Source of the DNA: Gammaproteobacteria bacterium
GTDB lineage: Bacteria > Pseudomonadota > Gammaproteobacteria > Burkholderiales > Nitrosomonadaceae
Direction of reading: 5' to 3'
NCBI GenBank assembly: GCA_015709615.1
Contig: CP054179.1
Location: 2,232,001-2,296,000 of the forward strand
Length of the DNA stretch: 64,000 nucleotides
Shown piece after piece: positions 17,883 through 25,330 of the stretch. Within the stretch, counting starts at the first letter, position 1. Each line of letters opens with the position of its first letter. The translations under genes and the position numbers were made by a program. The notes under the pieces were generated by a model that was given only the letters and a program-made list of their open reading frames with translations, was not told the DNA's origin and did not search any database.

Positions 17883-17906
17883 GAAATCTTCCAAGATTTC
17901 TATAAT
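17883..17906 (+). promoter_or_regulatory. inverted repeat abutting a -10-like TATAAT upstream of petA
   Basis: GAAATCTT (17883-17890) and AAGATTTC (17893-17900) form a perfect 8-bp inverted repeat, immediately followed by TATAAT (17901-17906). This could be an operator-bearing promoter for petABC or a transcript-end hairpin for secA. A second -10-like TATACT lies at 17923-17928. No convincing -35 is visible. Confidence 0.35.
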
Positions 17907-18043
17907 CCTTAAAACGATTGTGGTATACTGCGCGCCAGTTTGTATGATGTAAATTAACGAGTGAAATTAATAGGGATTGAAAAAAGCTTTTTCTTTTTTG
18001 TATTTAACTTTACGAAAAAATATTACTGATGGAATAATTGAAA

Positions 18044-18652
18044 ATGGCGGATAGTTTCAGTATCGATGATGAGATGAGCGGCAGGAGGAAATTCCTGGTT
18101 GCCGCGACCTCAGTAGCGGGCGGAATTGCAGGCGCTGCGATTGCAACGCCTTTTTTATTGAGTATGATGCCAAGCGAGCGGGCTAAAGCGGCTGGAGCAC
18201 CGGTTGAAGTCGACATATCAAAGCTTGAGCCAGGGATGTTGTTGATGGTTGAGTGGCGTGGAAAAGTTGTATGGGTTTTGAATCGCACGCCAGAAATGTT
18301 GGAAAGTTTGGTTAAAGTGGAAGATCAGCTTGCTGACCCGAATTCAGATAAGAAGCAGCAGCCGGATTATGCGAAAAATCGTACACGCTCGGTAAAACCG
18401 GAATTTCTGGTTGTCGAGGGGGTATGTACGCATTTAGGTTGCTCACCCGTATTCAGAAAGGATGTTGCGCCAGCGGATCTTGGGCCTGATTGGCTGGGCG
18501 GTTTTTTCTGTCCCTGCCACGGTTCTAAATTTGATTTGGCGGGACGCGTCTATAAGCATGTACCGGCTCCAACTAATCTGGTTGTTCCTCCCCATGTATA
18601 TTTGAGCGACAGTCGGCTTTTAATTGGATCTGAAAGCGAGGGGGCTGCGTAA
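18044..18652 (+). CDS. petA: ubiquinol-cytochrome c reductase Rieske iron-sulfur subunit
   Basis: Rieske subunit of the cytochrome bc1 complex; takes an electron from ubiquinol at the Qo site and passes it to cytochrome c1. With the ATG at 18044 the protein has 202 residues. The N-terminus (SGRRKFLVAATSVAGGIAGAAIATPF) is a Tat-type signal anchor with twin arginines. The 2Fe-2S ligands are in CTHLGC (128-133) and CPCHGS (156-161). A TTG six bases earlier is less likely to be the start. First gene of petABC, directly abutting petB (stop at 18652, petB ATG at 18653). Confidence 0.97.
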   Translation: MADSFSIDDEMSGRRKFLVAATSVAGGIAGAAIATPFLLSMMPSERAKAAGAPVEVDISKLEPGMLLMVEWRGKVVWVLNRTPEMLESLVKVEDQLADPNSDKKQQPDYAKNRTRSVKPEFLVVEGVCTHLGCSPVFRKDVAPADLGPDWLGGFFCPCHGSKFDLAGRVYKHVPAPTNLVVPPHVYLSDSRLLIGSESEGAA

Positions 18653-19900
18653 ATGAGTAATTTATTTAATTCGATGATTGCTTGGATCGATAAACGTTTT
18701 CCACTAACCTCAAACTGGAAAGCGCATTTGTCAGAATATTATGCGCCGAAGAACTTTAATTTCTGGTATTTCTTCGGCTCATTGGCATTGCTGGTTTTGG
18801 TCAATCAACTGCTGACAGGGATTTTTCTCACCATGAATTATAAGCCGGATGCGAGTCAGGCTTTCGCGTCGGTTGAGTATATTATGCGTGATGTGGATTA
18901 TGGTTGGTTAATCCGGTACATGCATTCTACTGGCGCATCGATGTTCTTCGTGGTGGTTTATCTCCATATGTTTCGTGGCATGATGTATGGTTCATACCGG
19001 AAGCCGAGAGAGTTGCTGTGGTTGATAGGGATGGTTATATTTTTCGTACTGATGAGCTTGGCCTTTACCGGTTACATTTTGCCTTGGGGGCAAATGTCTT
19101 ATTGGGGAGCGCAAGTAATTGTCAGTATGTTTGGAGCAATACCGAGCATAGGAGAAATACTGCAGCAATGGTTATTGGGTGACTTTACACTTTCTGATGC
19201 AGCGCTCAATCGTTTCTTTGCCTACCATGTTGTGACACTGCCTTTAGTGTTGCTGGTGCTGGTTTTTGTTCATATCCTGGCACTGCATGAAACGGGATCA
19301 AACAATCCGGATGGGATTGAAATAAAAGAAAATAAAAACCCTGCAACCGGTATTCCTGTGGATGGTATTCCATTTCATCCTTACTACACTGTTAAGGATA
19401 TCGTTGGGGTTGTGGTGTTTCTGATTGTATTCTGTGGAATTATCTTTTTTGCACCCGAAATGGGAGGATATTTTCTTGAGTATAATAATTTTATACCTGC
19501 GAATACATTGCAAACACCGGATCATATTGCACCCGTCTGGTATTTCACGCCGTACTATTCGATGTTACGGGCTGTAACGGTTAATTTTCTGGGTGTTGAT
19601 GCAAAATTGTGGGGTGTGATTTTGATGGCGGGCTCGGTAGTGATTTTTTGTTTCCTGCCGTGGCTGGATCGGAGTCCCGTCAAGTCGATACGCTACAAAG
19701 GCCCCTATTTCAAAGTGGCGTTGGCACTCTTCGTGGTTAGCTTTTTTGTACTGGGGTGGTTAGGAACGAAATCTCCGACGCCTTTGTATACATTATTGGC
19801 GCAGATCTTTACCGTTATTTATTTTGCGTTCTTTATTTTAATGCCATGGTATAGCAAGATAGATAAAACAAAGCCTGAACCAAAAAGACTAAAAGAGTAG
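18653..19900 (+). CDS. petB: cytochrome b of the bc1 complex
   Basis: 415 residues with eight or nine membrane helices. The four haem-ligating histidines are at 91, 105, 192 and 207, in the contexts MHSTGAS, YLHMFRG, AYHVVT and FVHILALHE. It forms the Qo and Qi sites of the bc1 complex. The Qo-site tetrapeptide, PEWY in most proteobacteria, reads PVWY here (residues 294-297, bases 19532-19543), so the usual glutamate is a valine. Four bases separate it from petC. In an ammonia oxidiser this complex would link the quinol pool to cytochrome c. Confidence 0.97.
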   Translation: MSNLFNSMIAWIDKRFPLTSNWKAHLSEYYAPKNFNFWYFFGSLALLVLVNQLLTGIFLTMNYKPDASQAFASVEYIMRDVDYGWLIRYMHSTGASMFFVVVYLHMFRGMMYGSYRKPRELLWLIGMVIFFVLMSLAFTGYILPWGQMSYWGAQVIVSMFGAIPSIGEILQQWLLGDFTLSDAALNRFFAYHVVTLPLVLLVLVFVHILALHETGSNNPDGIEIKENKNPATGIPVDGIPFHPYYTVKDIVGVVVFLIVFCGIIFFAPEMGGYFLEYNNFIPANTLQTPDHIAPVWYFTPYYSMLRAVTVNFLGVDAKLWGVILMAGSVVIFCFLPWLDRSPVKSIRYKGPYFKVALALFVVSFFVLGWLGTKSPTPLYTLLAQIFTVIYFAFFILMPWYSKIDKTKPEPKRLKE

Positions 19901-19904
19901 AAAA

Positions 19905-20627
19905 ATGAAGAAAATAACGATTGCTTTATTAATCTTGTGCTTGACTCCATTTGGCGTTTCAGCTGGCGAATCCGGTATGCCATTAGACCGTGCTCCGGTA
20001 GATATAACTGACAACGCTTCGTTGAAACGCGGTGCGGAAAGTTTTGTTAATTACTGTCTGACTTGTCACGGTGCAAGCTACATGCGTTACAACCGTCATC
20101 GCGATATCGGATTTACCAACGAAGAAATTCTTAACAAGCTGGTTTTTACAGGTCAAAAAGTTGGTGATCTGATGCAGTCAGCCATGCGCAAGAAAGAAGG
20201 GGAGGAGTGGTTTGGTGTTGTTCCGCCGGATTTGTCTGTGATTGCCCGTGCTCGGGGTGCGGATTGGTTATATACTTATCTGCGCGCGTTTTATCGCGAT
20301 GATGCAACGCATACCGGATGGAATAATTTGGTTTTTGATCGTGTCGCTATGCCGCATGTTTTGTATCAATTGCAAGGCGAGCAAAAACTGATTGTTAAGG
20401 CATCTGATAAAGGTGAACAAAAAGGTTTGGCGATAGCAAAACCCGGTCAATTGAGTGCGGCCGAATATGATAAATTTGTTGGCGACTTGGTTAACTATTT
20501 GGTTTATTTAGGTGAACCGCATGCCAATGCTCGAAAAGAGCTGGGGATTGAAGTAATGATCTTCCTGCTGGGTATGCTGGTTTTATCTTATGCGCTGAAG
20601 AAAGAATATTGGAAAGATATTCATTGA
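19905..20627 (+). CDS. petC: cytochrome c1 of the bc1 complex
   Basis: 240 residues: signal peptide (1-20, ending GVSA), covalent haem motif CLTCH (51-55), probable axial Met149 in RVAMPHVLY, and a C-terminal membrane anchor (EVMIFLLGMLVLSYAL) followed by a basic tail. It accepts electrons from the Rieske centre and reduces soluble cytochrome c. Last gene of petABC and read in the same direction as sspAB. Confidence 0.97.
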   Translation: MKKITIALLILCLTPFGVSAGESGMPLDRAPVDITDNASLKRGAESFVNYCLTCHGASYMRYNRHRDIGFTNEEILNKLVFTGQKVGDLMQSAMRKKEGEEWFGVVPPDLSVIARARGADWLYTYLRAFYRDDATHTGWNNLVFDRVAMPHVLYQLQGEQKLIVKASDKGEQKGLAIAKPGQLSAAEYDKFVGDLVNYLVYLGEPHANARKELGIEVMIFLLGMLVLSYALKKEYWKDIH

Positions 20628-20674
20628 TATTAAATTGCTGAATATACATATAATTTAGTCTAAGATCAGAAGTT

Positions 20675-21274
20675 ATGATGACGTTATATTCAACAATTAC
20701 CTGTCCTTATAGCCATCGTTGCAGGATTGTTTTGCACGAAAAAGATATGGACTTTCAAGTAATAGATGTTGATCCTAATAATAAATCAGAAGACTTGGCA
20801 GTAATGAGTCCGTATGGTAAAGCGCCGGTGCTTGTGGAACGCGATCTGGTATTGTATGAATCAAATATTATCAACGAATATATTGATGATCGCTTTCCAC
20901 ATCCGCAGCTGATGCCTGCCGATCCTGTCATGCGCGCACGCGCACGTTTATTGTTATTTCGCTTTGAGCAAGAATTGTTCTGTCATATCGATGCATTTGA
21001 GAGAACAGATCAAAAAGCGATAGACAAGGCCCAGGCAGCGATTGCTGAAAATCTGACGATGATATCGCCGATTTTTGACAAACAAAAATTTATGCTAGGA
21101 GACGAATTCTCGATGCTTGATGTTGCAATTGCACCTCTTTTATGGCGTTTGGAATATTACGGAATTCGTCTGCCAAAACAAGCAGCCTCGTTATTGAAAT
21201 ATTCTGAAAGATTATTTAGCCGCCCGTTATTCATTGATGCATTATCGGCTTCGGAAAAAGTAATGCGAAAGTGA
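20675..21274 (+). CDS. sspA: stringent starvation protein A (GST-fold)
   Basis: 199 residues with an N-terminal thioredoxin-like GST domain (TCPYSHRCRIVLHEKDMDFQVIDVD) and an all-helical C-terminal domain. SspA binds RNA polymerase and alters transcription under stress; it lacks ordinary glutathione transferase activity in E. coli. The petC-sspA-sspB order is standard in betaproteobacteria. Two adjacent ATG codons occur at the start. Confidence 0.93.
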   Translation: MMTLYSTITCPYSHRCRIVLHEKDMDFQVIDVDPNNKSEDLAVMSPYGKAPVLVERDLVLYESNIINEYIDDRFPHPQLMPADPVMRARARLLLFRFEQELFCHIDAFERTDQKAIDKAQAAIAENLTMISPIFDKQKFMLGDEFSMLDVAIAPLLWRLEYYGIRLPKQAASLLKYSERLFSRPLFIDALSASEKVMRK

Positions 21275-21276
21275 GT

Positions 21277-21693
21277 ATGAATTCAACAAAACCATATTTG
21301 ATTCGTTCGATTTATGATTGGTGTATAGACAGCGGCTTTACACCTTTTGTATCAGTAAAAGCTGACCCTGAATTGAACGTACCACAGGAATGCGTAAGAA
21401 ATGGTGAGATTATTTTTAATATAAGCGCACAAGCAGTTCAAGGGCTAAATATAAATAATGAATCTATTGCCTTTAGTGCCCGTTTTAATGGAATATCACG
21501 TGATCTTGAAATTCCATTAGATGCTGTTAAAGGGATATTCGCCAAAGAGGTTAATCAGGGAATAGCATTTTCATCTGACGGTGAAGAGGCGCAAGATAAA
21601 ATAGTTAGTGAACAATCAAGTAATTCAACGCAAGATTCACTGATTCTTCAAACCAAGGCTTCAAGTAAGCCTAAGCTTCGAATCATCAAGTAA
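21277..21693 (+). CDS. sspB: ClpXP specificity-enhancing factor SspB
   Basis: 138 residues from the ATG at 21277 (MNSTKPYLIRSIYDWC); a GTG at 21271, overlapping the sspA stop, is an alternative. The N-terminal SspB fold (KPYLIRSIYDW...TPFVSV...QECVRNGEIIFNIS) binds ssrA-tagged proteins. The acidic linker and the short hydrophobic tail (PKLRIIK) match the ClpX-binding peptide. It delivers tmRNA-tagged proteins to ClpXP. Confidence 0.94.
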   Translation: MNSTKPYLIRSIYDWCIDSGFTPFVSVKADPELNVPQECVRNGEIIFNISAQAVQGLNINNESIAFSARFNGISRDLEIPLDAVKGIFAKEVNQGIAFSSDGEEAQDKIVSEQSSNSTQDSLILQTKASSKPKLRIIK

Positions 21694-21718
21694 GCGTTTC
21701 AAATTTTTCTCATTTATT

Positions 21719-21794
21719 GCCGGCATAGCTCAGATGGTAGAGCAGCTGATTTGTAATCAGAAGGTCCCGAGTTCGATTCTTGGTGTCGGCACCA
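21719..21794 (+). tRNA. tRNA-Thr (anticodon TGT)
   Basis: Complete cloverleaf: acceptor GCCGGCA / TGTCGGC (one G-T pair), D arm AGCTCAGATGGTAGAGC, anticodon arm CTGATTTGTAATCAG with TGT in the loop, T arm with GTTCGATTC, and an encoded CCA end. Its 3' end is the presumed attachment site of the adjacent integrative element. Confidence 0.97.
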
Positions 21795-21822
21795 TAAAAT
21801 CAATGAGTTAGATTGATTTTAT
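21794..21822 (+). terminator. hairpin after tRNA-Thr
   Basis: Perfect 11-bp stem ATAAAATCAAT (21794-21804) / ATTGATTTTAT (21812-21822) with a 7-base loop. It lies at the tRNA/element junction, so it may belong to the incoming element and could also end the integrase transcript. Confidence 0.65.
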
Positions 21823-21828
21823 GATCTT

Positions 21829-22845
21829 CTAATTTTCCACTTGTGTCAGAATTGTGTCATTCAGAATTTCATCTACAACCATTGCATGTTTTCTGAATTG
21901 TTCGGGTGCCAAATGAGCATAACGTTTCACCATCTCAGTTGATTCCCAAGCCCCCATTTCTTGAATTACGTTTAGCGGCACACCCTTCTGAGTTAACCAG
22001 CTGGCCCAAGTATGGCGCAAATCATGCCAATGGAAGTCTTCTATACCTGCTCTACTTAATGCCTTTCGCCATGCCCTGGTATTGACCTGAATAATTGGTT
22101 TTCCTTGGTAAGTAAACACTCTTAACGGATGCTTGCCAACCTGCTTTCTCAAGACTTCCATAGCCGTTGCATTCAGTGAAATATGAATGCTTTTTCTTGC
22201 TTTGGCCTGATCTGCATGAATCCATGCAACATTTCTCTGCAAATCAACTTGCGACCATTCCAAATCAGTAACATTGCGTTTGCGCAATCCTGTTGAAAGT
22301 GAAAACTTTACCAAGTCAACCAAATGCTCTGGTAATTCATTTAATAATATTTGTACTTGCTCAGGAGCTATCCAGCGAATCCGCCGCTTGGGTTCCTTAT
22401 ATAGCCGGATAAAGGGTGCTTTCTCAATCCATTCCCAATCTAAAGCCGCTCTTCGCAGAATGGCCCTGATAGTTGCCAAATAACGATTAGCCGTCGAAGG
22501 TGATGTTTCTTTGCATTTTATTTCACCTACTTCAGCAATCACTTCTCGAGTTAATTCAGAAAGTAATTGGCCCCTAAAAAACTGTTGAAACCACGCAACT
22601 TGCTTCATGTCCTGCTTATGGGAAGCCTTATGTTGTGTCTCCATCAGCCATTTATAAGCCGCTTCATCCCAAGTCCGCTTTGGCTTATCCCCCAGTCTTG
22701 CAACCCGCCAGGATTCCGCTTTCAGCTTATCGTGGAATTCTTGCGCCTGGGTTTTATCTTCAGTTGCAGCAGAGCATCTAACTCGCTCGCCGCTTGGTGT
22801 GGTGAAACTAATCCACCACGTCTTACCACGTTTACAGAGTGACAT
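21829..22845 (-). CDS. tyrosine recombinase/integrase
   Basis: 338-residue site-specific recombinase. The catalytic residues are visible: Arg188 in TGLRKRN, His274 and Arg277 in HDLRH, Trp300 at the second His/Trp position, and the nucleophile Tyr309 in KRYAHL. An N-terminal SAM-like core-binding domain covers about 60-150. The gene starts 50 bp from tRNA-Thr and is read towards it, the classic layout of an integrase that uses a tRNA 3' end as attB. It overlaps the HTH gene upstream by 124 bases. Confidence 0.95.
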   Translation of the reverse strand: MSLCKRGKTWWISFTTPSGERVRCSAATEDKTQAQEFHDKLKAESWRVARLGDKPKRTWDEAAYKWLMETQHKASHKQDMKQVAWFQQFFRGQLLSELTREVIAEVGEIKCKETSPSTANRYLATIRAILRRAALDWEWIEKAPFIRLYKEPKRRIRWIAPEQVQILLNELPEHLVDLVKFSLSTGLRKRNVTDLEWSQVDLQRNVAWIHADQAKARKSIHISLNATAMEVLRKQVGKHPLRVFTYQGKPIIQVNTRAWRKALSRAGIEDFHWHDLRHTWASWLTQKGVPLNVIQEMGAWESTEMVKRYAHLAPEQFRKHAMVVDEILNDTILTQVEN

Positions 22846-23063
22846 AATTGCTTCTCCTCATGTCCCACTTGCAACGCTTGCCGAGTGCAAGCATATAACG
22901 AGCGAATGTGGTCAGCAAGATCATCTTCAATAAATGCCCACCGCTTACCTAATTTTGCACCCGGAATAATTCCCGCTTTAGCGCGACGACGCACTTCTTC
23001 GGGGTGCAACTTCAAGAATTGAGCAGCTTCACTTAAATTTAATGTTCTCATGCGCCATTCCAT
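22722..23063 (-). CDS. excisionase-like helix-turn-helix protein
   Basis: 113 residues (MEWRMRTLNL...; an internal ATG at 23051 would give MRTLNLSEAA). Residues 6-50 (LNLSEAAQFLKLHPEEVRRRAKAGIIPGAKLGKRWAFIEDDL) form the MerR/AlpA-like winged helix of excisionases and phage-type regulators. Placed directly upstream of the integrase, it probably controls excision. Its C-terminal 40 residues are encoded in the overlap with the integrase, which is unusually long, so the true protein may be shorter if there is a frame error. Confidence 0.7.
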   Translation of the reverse strand: MEWRMRTLNLSEAAQFLKLHPEEVRRRAKAGIIPGAKLGKRWAFIEDDLADHIRSLYACTRQALQVGHEEKQLCHSVNVVRRGGLVSPHQAASELDALLQLKIKPRRKNSTIS

Positions 23064-23078
23064 TGTTGAAAAAATTGG

Positions 23079-23507
23079 CTATAACAAAATCAAAAATATG
23101 GTTACAACCGAAATCAAAAGTAAGGTTGATGCCATTAAATTAATAATGGCCGCTTGCCTGGAAATTCTGACTAGATCATAAGTTTCCGGATCCATACCGC
23201 TCTTAATCCTTTCATCAATCAGCTGAATACAGCTTTCCAGGAATTGGTCTCGTGTTAATTGCGCGTTGCTCATGGATGCACTGATAATGGCATTGGATTT
23301 CTTGGTCGAATATTCGCACCACCGATTAAAGTTTTCTTCCAATATCGCCTGGTAATTGCTTAGCAGCTCAGCATGGGCTTCTTTATTTTGTTCCAGCAAT
23401 ACTTCGTTGAGCGTATGCATCATCAGTACCGGATCATCCTGTGACAGAACAATGCCGTGTTCTGATGCCACTCTTTCAATGAGTGCATCTAATTTGTCAT
23501 TACTCAT
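23079..23507 (-). CDS. traM: TraM-like conjugal transfer protein
   Basis: 142 residues, mainly helical, with one C-terminal membrane helix (AAIINLMASTLLLISVVTIFLILL). Size, hydrophobic tail and position downstream of traL match RP4 TraM (about 145 residues), whose exact role is not well defined. It overlaps the traL stop by 4 bases, so traK-traL-traM form one translationally coupled transcript leading away from oriT. Confidence 0.7.
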   Translation of the reverse strand: MSNDKLDALIERVASEHGIVLSQDDPVLMMHTLNEVLLEQNKEAHAELLSNYQAILEENFNRWCEYSTKKSNAIISASMSNAQLTRDQFLESCIQLIDERIKSGMDPETYDLVRISRQAAIINLMASTLLLISVVTIFLILL

Positions 23508-24235
23508 GTTAAAACCGCAGCCACATTTTCAATGCTGGTGAAGAGCTGTCTGCGAATAATCGTTAACCTTTGGCGTACCATCACCGGCAAAGCACTATTC
23601 TTCAGCGCTTCATCGAAGGTAAATTTCGATTGCAGGATTTCACTCAGATCCTTGCCGAACGTTTCAGGCTTATAGTGTGGAATTCGGATAATGGCGGATA
23701 CTCTGGCTTTGTTATCCACATACGCTTTCATCTCCTCAAACTGCTTGCCATTCATCGTGATCTCACCCCAATAAGGATTTAACCAGACAACAAATAATGC
23801 TTCTTTGGGAAACTGCTTGATCAAATGCACAAAACCATTCAATGTATCCAGCAAAGCCTGACTGCCCGTGATGACAGTATGCACAACCAATTCATGCCCC
23901 ATATCTAAAAGCAAGGCGGGTATCTGGTTGCTGATGAGGTAATGTGACATCGGTACAAAGGTGCTGGCACCATTATCAATAATGACGCCATTTTCTGCTT
24001 TGGCGATGAGTTCAATTAAATCATCAAACTTTCTTGGATCAATCTCATCATTGTTCATCACATTAATCTGCTTAACATTGAGTTTTTTAAATCCATAAAA
24101 AGTAGCATTAACCGGATCTGTATCAATGCATAATGGATTGCCACCTTTAGCAAACTTATGTTGTGCGAGCGTGGATGATATGAACGACTTCCCCACGCCG
24201 CCCTTTCCTTGCAGAATCATATGTATTTTAGCCAT
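23504..24235 (-). CDS. traL: TraL-like ParA-family ATPase
   Basis: 243 residues beginning MAKIHMILQGKGGVGKS with a deviant Walker A (11-17), then LCIDTDPVNATFYGFK, VIDNGASTFVPMSHYLISNQ and ALFVVWLNPYWG. From memory these stretches run nearly residue by residue with RP4 TraL (241 residues), a ParA/MinD-type ATPase of the Tra1 leader operon. It overlaps traK by ATGA at 24235. Precise function is unknown even in RP4; an accessory role in DNA transfer is inferred. Confidence 0.85.
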   Translation of the reverse strand: MAKIHMILQGKGGVGKSFISSTLAQHKFAKGGNPLCIDTDPVNATFYGFKKLNVKQINVMNNDEIDPRKFDDLIELIAKAENGVIIDNGASTFVPMSHYLISNQIPALLLDMGHELVVHTVITGSQALLDTLNGFVHLIKQFPKEALFVVWLNPYWGEITMNGKQFEEMKAYVDNKARVSAIIRIPHYKPETFGKDLSEILQSKFTFDEALKNSALPVMVRQRLTIIRRQLFTSIENVAAVLT

Positions 24236-24561
24236 CAGACCAACTCCTCTTTTTCAGTTGCAGAATTAAAACGAAATCCTTCATGACCATTCCCAGCTGA
24301 CTTTCCTTGATCAATGCGTGGACGCTGCTTTCTGTCCTCACCAATATGACGATTGACCAATGTTCGAAACCATTGATAAGAACATTTGATTTTTCCTTCC
24401 TGGTGCAAAATGTTCCATATCTGCCGAATCGTCCATCCATCCTTTAATGCTTGTTCAATATCAGGCTTCAACGCGATGAACGCCGGTAAAAATTGCTTAC
24501 CGGTACTTTTGTTTTTATCCGCATAAAGTGCGATTCGATCTGATAAGGATTTAGTCATCAC
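24235..24561 (-). CDS. traK: TraK-like oriT-binding protein
   Basis: 108 residues. The core LKPDIEQALKDGWTIRQIWNILHQEGKIKCSYQWFRTLVNRHI and the C-terminal GFRFNSATEKEELV parallel RP4 TraK, which binds the leader side of oriT, bends the DNA and assists relaxosome assembly. RP4 TraK has a longer Ala/Pro linker (134 residues); here it is short. It is transcribed away from oriT, as in RP4. Confidence 0.82.
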   Translation of the reverse strand: MMTKSLSDRIALYADKNKSTGKQFLPAFIALKPDIEQALKDGWTIRQIWNILHQEGKIKCSYQWFRTLVNRHIGEDRKQRPRIDQGKSAGNGHEGFRFNSATEKEELV

Positions 24562-24769
24562 ACAATTTCCACAAAATATTTATCTTGGCGTACAAACAGT
24601 TTCTTGTTTTTTTCTTTCCTTTCTGTTTCTTTTTGTTGTTTTAAGTTTCTTTGAATTGCTTATCCTTTCTTATTGTTTCCAAGTGACTGTTATTTAGTTG
24701 AATAAAGCTTCTTTCAAGTATTTTTATACTGTTTGAAATTATGATATAACGAAAATAAACTATTTGCAA
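24562..24769. promoter_or_regulatory. leader side of oriT, AT-rich, likely TraK-binding region and divergent promoters
   Basis: About 200 bases rich in T-runs (TTTCTTTCCTTTCTG-like) between traK and the nic region. In RP4 the matching segment is intrinsically bent and bound by TraK. No gene is supported. Confidence 0.45.
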
Positions 24770-24901
24770 ACATCGATTATAGTGTTAGTATATTTCTTGA
24801 AATTCACAGAACCGGGCAAGATATGTGGAGATGGCCATCTTCACTTCAACTTATTCGCACGGTGTGCTCAACGTCGATCTTGCTCTTCGAGGAAAACCGA
24901 A
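24770..24901. other. RP4/IncP-type origin of transfer (oriT)
   Basis: The plus strand carries CCGGGCAAGATATGTGGAG (from 24812), then CTTCACTTCAACTTATTCGCAC, GTGCTCAAC and GATCTTGCTCTTCGAGG. I recall RP4 oriT as CCGGGCAGGATAGGTGAAG ... CTTATTCGCAC ... GTGCTCAAC ... AATCCTGCTCTGCGAGG in the same order and similar spacing. By analogy the nick falls on the minus strand within TATCTTG^CCCGG, between 24817 and 24816; RP4 has TATCCTG^CCC. It lies between divergent traK and traJ exactly as in RP4. Confidence 0.85.
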
Positions 24902-25270
24902 ATGATTGCCAAAAAAAGCTCAAAGACAATCGGGAAAGAAAGAAGAGATAAAAGGCTCAGGGTTCCTGTTTTGCCAATCGAGGAAGCTGAAATAAAGAGT
25001 AAAGCAACGGATGCGGGATTAACCGTTGCCGAGTACCTGCGCAATCTGGGCCTGGGTTACCAAGTGCCCAGTGTTATAGATAACCGACAAGTGGATGCTT
25101 TGCTAAAAATCAACGCGGATCTTGGTCGATTGGGTGGATTGATCAAACTTTGGCTCGTCAACGACAAACGCACAAAATTAATTGGCAAGTCACAGTTGCA
25201 TTTAACCTTGGACAGTATTCGAAATGCGCAAAGTGCCATGCTCAATCAAATTATCAAGCTTAAAAAGTAA
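24902..25270 (+). CDS. traJ: TraJ-like relaxosome protein
   Basis: 122 residues, matching RP4 TraJ in length. The core (VPVLPIEEAEIKSKATDAGLTVAEYLRNLGLGY...INADLGRLGGLIKLWL) is the MobC/TraJ ribbon-helix-helix family that binds the oriT inverted repeat and recruits the relaxase. The ATG at 24902 is chosen because any earlier in-frame start would translate through oriT. It is 60 bp upstream of traI. Confidence 0.88.
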   Translation: MIAKKSSKTIGKERRDKRLRVPVLPIEEAEIKSKATDAGLTVAEYLRNLGLGYQVPSVIDNRQVDALLKINADLGRLGGLIKLWLVNDKRTKLIGKSQLHLTLDSIRNAQSAMLNQIIKLKK

Positions 25271-25330
25271 TGCTCTGACTTAAAAATAACTTTCGGAATA
25301 GTCATTTTTTACTTAAGCAGCTTAAATACG

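Noticed and set aside
24764..24901. N-terminal extension of TraJ from an upstream ATG
   Set aside because: These codons coincide with oriT; the ATG at 24902 gives a protein of RP4 TraJ length.
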